This document shows, piece by piece, positions 57,657 through 64,000 of a stretch of 64,000 bases of DNA. Each line of letters opens with the position of its first letter. The first letter of the stretch is position 1. Position numbers and translations under genes: made by a program. The DNA lies in NCBI RefSeq assembly GCF_910594005.1, contig NC_057841.1:11455001-11519000 (forward strand), read 5' to 3'. This stretch comes from Cervus elaphus (Eukaryota > Chordata > Mammalia > Artiodactyla > Cervidae). A model generated the notes under the pieces. The model did no database searches. It saw only the letters and a list, made by a program, of their open reading frames with translations, and was not told the DNA's origin.

Positions 57657-58060
57657 GGATTCCGGGGACCACGGGGAGACCTCTCGGCCTAAGACCTCTC
57701 ACTAAAACTGCAGACCCAACATGAAGCACAACGTGCCTTCGCCTCTCCAACAGGAAGAAAGCTACTACTTCACTACCCAGTGGGAGGAAGGATTTCCCCT
57801 CCCTCAGCAACAGCCCAGCCAATGAAAGACCATCACAACTCGGCCAATGAGAAGCCAGTACACTTGAAACTTGCAGTTTCTGCCAATGGGCTCTTCATTT
57901 ATTAAAGCCCCGCCCCCCCCACCCCCGCCTCTATAAAGAAGGTGCTCTGGCTGTGGTCCGGACTTGCCTGTGGTTGGCTATAGATCACAGGTTCCGAAGT
58001 GCAAATGTTTGTTGTGCCTGAATAAACCCGTTTTGCCGGTGACTGGCTGTTTACTGTTTT
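57657..58060 (+). mobile_element. Promoter-like solo LTR
   Basis: A block of about 400 bases has the order of a retroviral LTR. Three CCAAT boxes lie at 57819-57823, 57844-57848 and 57883-57887. A GC-box/C-run at 57908-57928 and a TATAAA at 57932-57937 follow, then an AATAAA polyadenylation signal at 58021-58026, about 85 bases after the TATA box. No viral genes lie beside it, so it is a solitary LTR. The exact ends are uncertain. The promoter elements look intact, so transcription from it is possible but unproven. Confidence 0.65.
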
Positions 58061-58065
58061 AGGTC

Positions 58066-58195
58066 AATGGAAGGAAGAAGGAGGAGAGAGAAAGTGAGGG
58101 CCGAAGGAAGACAGGAAAAAGGAAGATAAGAAAGGAAAGACAGAAGAGGGGAAGGGAAGAAGGGAGAAAGAGGAAAGGCGGCAAAGAAGGCCCTG
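58066..58195 (+). repeat. Purine-rich (GA/GAA) tract
   Basis: About 130 bases are almost entirely A and G on this strand ('ggaagaaggaggagagagaaag', 'aggaaaaaggaagataagaaagg', 'gaggggaagggaagaagggag'). It is a polypurine tract or mirror-repeat candidate immediately downstream of the LTR. Confidence 0.9.
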
Positions 58196-58392
58196 CTCAC
58201 AGCCATGAACTGCCAGAAAAGAGGTGCATCCCAGGAGCTGAAAAGAAGGGAAACACGACTCCCCCTCCTACCGCAGAATTAGAGACAGGAAATATATGGA
58301 GTAGGAAACGTTAGGGATAGTGAAAGTAAGTTTGTGTCACTGCTTTTAAGTGGAACTGTCCAGAAAATGGAGGCTTATTGTACATATTGAGA

Positions 58393-58598
58393 TGGATTGC
58401 AAAGCGGCTCAGTGGTAAAGAATCCACCTGCCAATGCAGGAGATGCGGGTTCGATCCCTGTCATAAAGATCCCCTGGAGAAGGAAATCGCAACCTGCTCC
58501 AGTATTCTTTCCTGGAAAATTCCATAAACAGAGGAGCACGGCAGGCTATAATCCATGGTGTCGCGAAGAGTGGGACAGGACTGAGCAACTGAGCATAC
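58393..58598 (+). mobile_element. Bov-tA SINE, forward
   Basis: 'gcaaagcggctcagtggtaaagaatccacc', well-kept B box 'gcgggttcgatccctg', body, and end 'ggactgagcaactgagcatac'. Confidence 0.94.
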
Positions 58599-59077
58599 AA
58601 GGTCTAATTTTTAAAAAGTTCCCTCTTTTATGTACATCACCTTCATTATCTTCAGATCCACCAGAAAGCAGGCATTAGTGGAAAAGTAAACGCCCAAATC
58701 TTTAAGTTGTGGCTGCAAAAACGATAGAAGCAGTCTTGTTTGGGGTCTTTGCCCCATTCTATTTCGTCCAGACACAAACAGTCCCTTAATTTTCAAACAC
58801 CAAAAGACAACAGCGTTACCCACGACTGAGTACATGAAGTGACATGCCATTAATAGGTAAATTAAGTAGCATGGCTAATTAATCTCTGCTTTATATAACA
58901 CAGAGAGTCGAAAATACCTCTGAAATACAGTACATCATTAATCAGTCTTTGAGAGTCCTGGTTCAAAGCTAGCCTGAGTAGAGCAATTGATTATGGGCCC
59001 TAGATCGCCACCTAGAGTCACGAATCCCAAACAGCAGGCAAAAGTGTTGGTCGCAGGCCACGAGACTTCTCTCTGAC
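58599..59077. other. Non-coding stretch
   Basis: No recognised element. Confidence 0.35.
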
Positions 59078-59213
59078 CATGGGAATCTCCAGGCAAGAGT
59101 ACTGGTGTGCGTTGCCATTCCCTTCTCCAGGAGATCTTCCTGACCCAGAGACCAGAGCCAGGTTTCTCGAATCGCAGGCAGATTCTTTACCATCTGAGCC
59201 ACCGGGGAAGCCC
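59078..59213 (-). mobile_element. Bov-tA SINE, reverse, truncated
   Basis: 'ccatgggaatctccaggcaagagtac' to 'accatctgagccaccggggaagccc'. The Bov-A terminal part is missing. Confidence 0.92.
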
Positions 59214-60467
59214 TAAGAGCAGGCAAAGCCACCCTAAGAACAGAGAAATTAGTCTCAATGGCTGAATAAGGCACAGGTAGGCAGAATCTTGATTGCATAT
59301 ATGAAGGCCAAGAATTAAATTTTGATCAATTGTAAGCAAATGACTAAAATGTAGCATCAAACAGTATTCATTCATAGACAACTGAATATTCAGTATCCCC
59401 TGCATAGGATGGGTCTCCCTAAACATGTATAGCATGTTTACTATACAATTAATGCAGGGTCCCGCTATTTGGAATAGTGAATGATCTGGAAGCAAGGTCC
59501 TGGCGTGGTTTGAAGATGCAGAAAGCAAAAAGTGCCCTACACATTCCAACTCTGAAACTCTGTGTCACAGCAAAGCATTGGTAATTAGGGCTTTCTGGGG
59601 AAATAATGGGCTCTTTTAAAGGGGGCAGGGGCAGTATTATTTGAAAATAAAAAGCAAGATTCAGTCATTCTGATTTTATTTTTTTCAAGCCAAATACCGC
59701 CAAACTGATAATGTGCTGACAGTGATTGCAGTGTGGACAGGGTTACTAACAAGATGTGCTTTGATTTCATTATAATACAATAAACTTGCTTAATCTTAAT
59801 TCTGGAAGCAATTAACCCTTAAATTACCTTACAATAAGCTGCAAGATATTTAGCCTGGTGGAAGGAATATGTTACTAACACGAGGTCAAGATTGCTATTG
59901 AAAAGTGGAGCCTTATCTGCATTTCTGAAAATTAGGATCTTCAGGTTTAATTACATAAGTGATTTCATTTTAATCTGTGTAGAAAAGATGCCTTTTATTT
60001 AAAAATTGATGATAGCTAATGGAAACTAATATAGGATTGCTGGAAGTGAATACCAGAGGAAGTCCCTCTGTATTAAAAGAAAAAAAAAGGCAAAGAAAAT
60101 TACCACTTTACATAGACAGCTGGGTATCTTTTAATTTGTATTACTGAATTAGTTTTAGTTCATGGACTCTTCATATTTCTTTATCTCTGTCATTTTCTAA
60201 TATACAGAGTAGTTAGGCAAACATTACTGTCACTAAAAATCAAAGGTATATGAAGTACTTGAACAAATATATAAAAGCATATAAAATAAAATATGTAAAA
60301 TAAAATTGTGATGTATTTACAAATATGTAGAATATACACATAGTAATATGTTGTGGGGTTTTGTTCTTAAAATGTATCTCTAAGTCATCCTTGTATTTGA
60401 TAATTATAAACCCTATTTAATTGAAGAAACAGAACTAGTTACAAAGCAAATAAACCACCTGTAGACC
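59214..60467. other. Non-coding AT-rich stretch
   Basis: No repeat or gene was assigned. An A-run lies at about 60080-60090, and the interval 60240-60350 is almost pure A/T. Confidence 0.35.
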
Positions 60468-60468
60468 T

Positions 60469-60664
60469 CCCGCCCTGGTGGCTCAGTGGTAAAGAATCCT
60501 CCTGCAAAGCAGGAGCCACAGGTTTGATCCCCGGGTCAGAAAGATCCCCCTGGAGAAGAAAATGGCAACCCACTCCAGTATTCTTGCCTGGAGAATCCCA
60601 TGGACTGGCTACAGTCCATGGCGCAGAGAGTCCCCAGTAGGACATGTCTGAGCATGCACACACA
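60469..60664 (+). mobile_element. Bov-tA SINE, forward, internally deleted
   Basis: 'cctcccgccctggtggctcagtgg', B box 'caggtttgatccccggg', body, but 'ggactggctacagtccatgg' lacks the usual 'agaggagcctggc' segment. It ends in 'gagcatgcacacac'. Confidence 0.93.
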
Positions 60665-61670
60665 AAATGAACATGGAGTGAAGCTTGACAACTACCAGTA
60701 TGAATGATATTTAAAACATGAGACCAAATGAGACTGGCAAGAGACTGATTACTGATTATAGACTGGAAAGAGGAGATGACATCTCAGCATTTAGGGAGAT
60801 CGGAGGGACAAGGAAACAGTCACCAGTACTGACAAGAAACCACAATGGCATTCCAGGAAAACCAGCAGAAGATGGCATCCCAGGAGCCAAGCAAAAGCAG
60901 CGTTGCAAGGAGGAGAGTGTGGTTACTCGGGGCAAATGACAGGTCAGGAATCCAAGGACTGAGAATTGACCATTAAACTTAGCAAAACAGAGGATGCTGG
61001 TAACCTTGACAAAGCAGTTTTAGTTGACTGAGAAGAACAACATTTTATTAGAGTCTGCTTAATAAGCAAAAATGGGAGAAATATATATTTTTAAAACCTT
61101 TCAAGGATTCTTATTATAAATAGAGCAGAGAAATGGGATAGGAACTGAGATGGTAGTGTCAAGGAAAAGATATTCTTGATGGAACATGACATCAAACCTG
61201 CATGCTGACAAGAACGATGTGGAAAACGGGGGGAAAAGATAATGCAGAAGATTGAGGGACAGTTGTTTGAATAATGTCCTTGAGTTATAGATGGCTTTGA
61301 TGGCTCAGTGGTAGCTCATATACTGGAGAAGGAATGTCAGAGTGTCGGCATAGAAGCTCGTAGGTCAGGAGACTGGAGGGGATTAAAGGAAATGCCTTTT
61401 GACTGCTTCTGTTTTCTCTGGGAAGAAAAAAACAAGGTCATCAGCTTAGAATAACGAAGACAGTGGTGCTGATGGAGATTTAAGTAGAGAGAAGATGTGA
61501 AAAAGGCCCCTAACAGAGACAAACATTAAATGACCTCTGTAAATGCACATCCCCCACCAGGACTACCATATTTTTCATAGTAGATGCTCAATATTTAAGA
61601 AATGGATTTTTCATTGCAAAATGTTGTTCCAGTGTAGGCTACACAACCTTTGATAATCTAGATTTTAGCT
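60665..61670. other. Non-coding stretch
   Basis: No recognised element. Confidence 0.35.
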
Positions 61671-61947
61671 TCAGTTCAGTTCAGTCGCTCAGTCGTGTCC
61701 TACTCTTTGCAACCCCATGAATCGCAGCATGCCAGGCCTCCCTGTCCATCGCCAACTCCCAGAGTTTACTCAAACTCATGCCCATTGAGTCGGTGATGCC
61801 ATCCAGCCATCTCATCCTCTGTCGTCCCTTCTCCTCCTGCCCCCAATCCCTCCCAGCATCAGGGTCTTTTCCAATGAGTCAACACTTCGCATCAGGTGGC
61901 CAAAGTATTGGAGTTTCAGCTTCAGCATCAGTCCTTCCAATGAACTT
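61671..61947 (-). mobile_element. BovB LINE 3' end, reverse
   Basis: 'ttcagttcagttcagtcgctcagtcgtgtcc' to 'ttcagcttcagcatcagtccttccaatgaac'. It is close to consensus, 5'-truncated. Confidence 0.95.
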
Positions 61948-62017
61948 AGTATCTACCTAAAATATCAGAATGATGCCTATTTAGGCTGTATGCTCTTTTT
62001 GTACCTGAATAAATGTT

Positions 62018-62215
62018 ATTCACTCAGACATGTCCATCTCTTTGCAACTCCATGGACTGCAGCCCAATAGGCTCCTCTGTCCATGGAATTCTCCAGGCAA
62101 GAATACTGGAACGGGTTGCCTCTCCCTCCTCCAGATGATCTTTCCAACCCAGGGATTGAACCCAGGTCTCCCACATTACAGGCAGATTTTTTACCATCTG
62201 AACTACAGGGAAGCT
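62018..62215 (-). mobile_element. Bov-tA SINE, reverse
   Basis: 'ttattcactcagacatgtccatctc' to 'ttaccatctgaactacagggaagc'. It forms an inverted pair with the next SINE. Confidence 0.93.
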
Positions 62216-62278
62216 TTGTTCTACCTGAATGGCAAAGAATTATACACTAAGTTTTTATGGAGGGGAAATAAAATAATG

Positions 62279-62460
62279 GGTTTCCCTGGTGGCTCAGCTG
62301 ATAAAGAATCCGCCTGCAATGCGGGAGATCTGGGTTTAATTCCTGGGTTGGAAAGATCCTCTGGAGAAGGGAAAGGCTACCCACCCCAGTATTCTGGCCT
62401 ATACAGTCCATGGGGTCACAAAGAGTCGGCTACAACTGAGCAACTTTCACTTCACTTCAC
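62279..62460 (+). mobile_element. Bov-tA SINE, forward
   Basis: 'gggtttccctggtggctcagctgataaag', B box 'ctgggtttaattcctggg', body with a deletion after 'agtattctggcc', end 'aactttcacttcacttcac'. Confidence 0.94.
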
Positions 62461-62636
62461 TAAAATAACAGCCCCTTCCTCATTAGAGGTTTTGGACTTT
62501 GTGGTTTTTGAGGACATCACCCCTCAGTCACTTAGTGCCTTTTGTATAATGCCCCAACTGAAATTTTTATTTTGGAAATGTCAGAAAAAGCTACTCATAT
62601 CTCATATGCAAATAAGCAAAGTGTACCTCATTAAAC

Positions 62637-62850
62637 AGTTACCCCGGTGGCTCAGGAGTAAAGATCTGCCTACCAATGCAGGAGACAAGGGTTCAATCCT
62701 TGTTCGGGAAGATCCCCTGGAGAAGGAACTGGGAACCCATTCCAGGACTCTTGCCTGGGAAATCTCATGGACAGAGGAGCCTGGCAGGCTACAGTCCATG
62801 GGATCACAAAAAGGGTCAGACATGACATAGTGACTAAAAACAACAACAAC
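62637..62850 (+). mobile_element. Bov-tA SINE, forward
   Basis: 'gttaccccggtggctcaggagtaaag', B box 'agggttcaatccttg', body, end 'gacatgacatagtgactaaaaacaacaacaac'. Confidence 0.93.
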
Positions 62851-63308
62851 CTGATTAAACAGTAAGATCTATATAAATGAATATCTCCCTTTTTGTTACA
62901 TCTGCAATGAGACTTGGCAACAAACTGATTTCTCAACCAACCATTGTTAGGCACATGTGGCCAGCAAACTGGGATCCACTTTTCCCCTGAGATCTACTCC
63001 CTATTTTAATTTACATTTTTCCAAATTCTCATTTTATTTAAATTTACATTTAGCCATTTTCTTCTAAACTACCATGAATTTATTTATGATTCAAAGCAGT
63101 GTATAAATAGAGGTAAACTGGTACAGAGGTTGGAACTGCAAGCATTATTTGTCTACAAAATATTGATGTATTACTATATTTACATAGCTCTTGGATACTG
63201 TTAGATTTATGTGTGCATTCCAATGCTACCCTTAATCCTCTAATTATACAGTTTCACAGCTAATGAACTATGGTTTGTGTTTGATTTAAGATCTGGCCTA
63301 TCATTGCA
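62851..63308. other. Non-coding AT-rich stretch
   Basis: No recognised element. Confidence 0.35.
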
Positions 63309-63309
63309 G

Positions 63310-63510
63310 GTCTTCCCTGGTGGTTCAGAAGATATAGAATCTGCCTGCAATGCAGGAGACCTGGGCTCGATCCCTGGGTTGGGAAGATTCCCCTGGAGAA
63401 GGGAATGGCAACCCACTCCAGTATTCTTGCCTGGAGAGTTCCATGGACAGAGGAGCCTGGTGGGCTACAGTCCATGGAATCACAAAGAGTTGGACACAAC
63501 TGAGGAACTA
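63310..63510 (+). mobile_element. Bov-tA SINE, forward
   Basis: 'gtcttccctggtggttcagaagatatag', B box 'ctgggctcgatccctggg', body, and end 'ggacacaactgaggaactaac', running straight into a CA microsatellite. Confidence 0.95.
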
Positions 63511-63552
63511 ACACACACACACACACACACACCACACACACACACACACAAC
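63511..63552. repeat. (CA)n microsatellite grown on a SINE tail
   Basis: About twenty CA units with a single 'cc' interruption follow the SINE end without a gap. Confidence 0.95.
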
Positions 63553-63639
63553 TATCAGTGCAGCCAGTGTGATGAAACTGTCACAGAATCAAGATATTCA
63601 GTCCAAATTTTTACATCACACTGTATGTCTCTGAAATTT

Positions 63640-64000
63640 AAAGACACTTGCTCCTTGGAAGAAAAGCTATGACAAACCTACAGCATATTAAAAAGCAGAG
63701 ACATTACTTTGCTGACAAAGGTCTGTAAGATCAAAATTATGGTTTTTCCAGTAGTCATGTATGGAAGTGAGAGTTGGACCATAAAGAGAGCTGAGCACCG
63801 AAGAATTGATGCTTTTAAACTGTGGTGTTGGAGAAGACTCTTGAGAGTCCCTTGGACTGCAAGGAGATCAAATCTGTCAATCCTAAAGGAAATCAGTCCT
63901 GAATATTCATTGGAAGGACTGAGGCTGAAACTGAAACTCCAATACTTTGGCCACCTGATGCGAAGAACCAACTCACTGGGAAAGACCCTGATGCTGGGAA
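63640..64000 (+). mobile_element. BovB LINE 3' region, runs off the window
   Basis: 'aaagacacttgctccttggaag', 'gcatattaaaaagcagagacattactttgctgac', 'atggtttttccagtagtcatgtatgg' and 'cttgagagtcccttggactgcaaggag' belong to the C-terminal part of the BovB ORF. Frame breaks are present. The 3' tail lies beyond the window end. Confidence 0.93.

Noticed and set aside
62030..62830. 266-codon plus-strand ORF
   Set aside because: It passes through parts of three Bov-tA SINEs and the spacers between them. The translation is SINE sequence, not a protein family.
1..64000. CRISPR arrays, phage, plasmid or bacterial defence systems
   Set aside because: The sequence is mammalian nuclear DNA. No regular spacer-repeat array or prokaryotic gene order is present, and the only regular tandem array is the 40-bp minisatellite with no spacers.

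Overview
KIND OF GENOME. This is nuclear DNA from a ruminant, most likely a bovid. The diagnostic signal is the very high density of tRNA-derived Bov-tA SINEs, Bov-A units and BovB (RTE-type) LINE 3' ends, all ruminant hallmarks. CHR-type SINEs shared by cetartiodactyls, 3' ends of L1, decayed MIR/L2 and hAT (MER5-like) copies, and several solo LTRs fill much of the rest. No bacterial-style operon, CRISPR array, rRNA gene or functional tRNA gene is present. I cannot tell cattle, sheep and goat apart from sequence alone. LAYOUT. 0-0.75 kb: two short, mutually in-frame candidate coding exons with strong donor sites, from a gene I do not recognise. 0.75-29.7 kb: AT-rich non-coding DNA with about 25 interspersed repeats, including a 37-nt 5' half of tRNA-His(GTG) inserted at 5.8 kb, a 1.18-kb BovB copy that keeps the reverse-transcriptase YADD motif (22.3-23.5 kb) and two LTRs near 18-19.6 kb. 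29.74-29.87 kb: a GC-rich block with splice-like borders whose phase fits the 5' exons. 34.7-35.6 kb: an L1 ORF2 remnant split by two later insertions, one a chimeric Bov-tA/BovB element. 37.8-39.5 kb: a CpG-rich island carrying a minisatellite of about ten 40-bp units. 39.5-64 kb: more intergenic or intronic DNA with L1, BovB, SINE and LTR insertions, an unexplained 130-codon ORF at 54.0-54.4 kb, a promoter-like LTR at 57.7-58.1 kb and a dense SINE cluster at 61.7-64 kb. HOW IT WORKS TOGETHER. No gene set acts as a pathway here. The window reads as a large intron or intergenic interval whose structure is mostly retrotransposition history. LINE machinery (L1 and BovB) mobilised SINEs, a tRNA fragment and its own 3' ends, and target-site duplications visible at several loci give the order of nested insertions. 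Most open reading frames here lie inside SINE, BovB or minisatellite sequence and are not genes. Repeat family names come from recognising consensus features by eye, so element ends are approximate to about 5-20 bases unless a target-site duplication is described.
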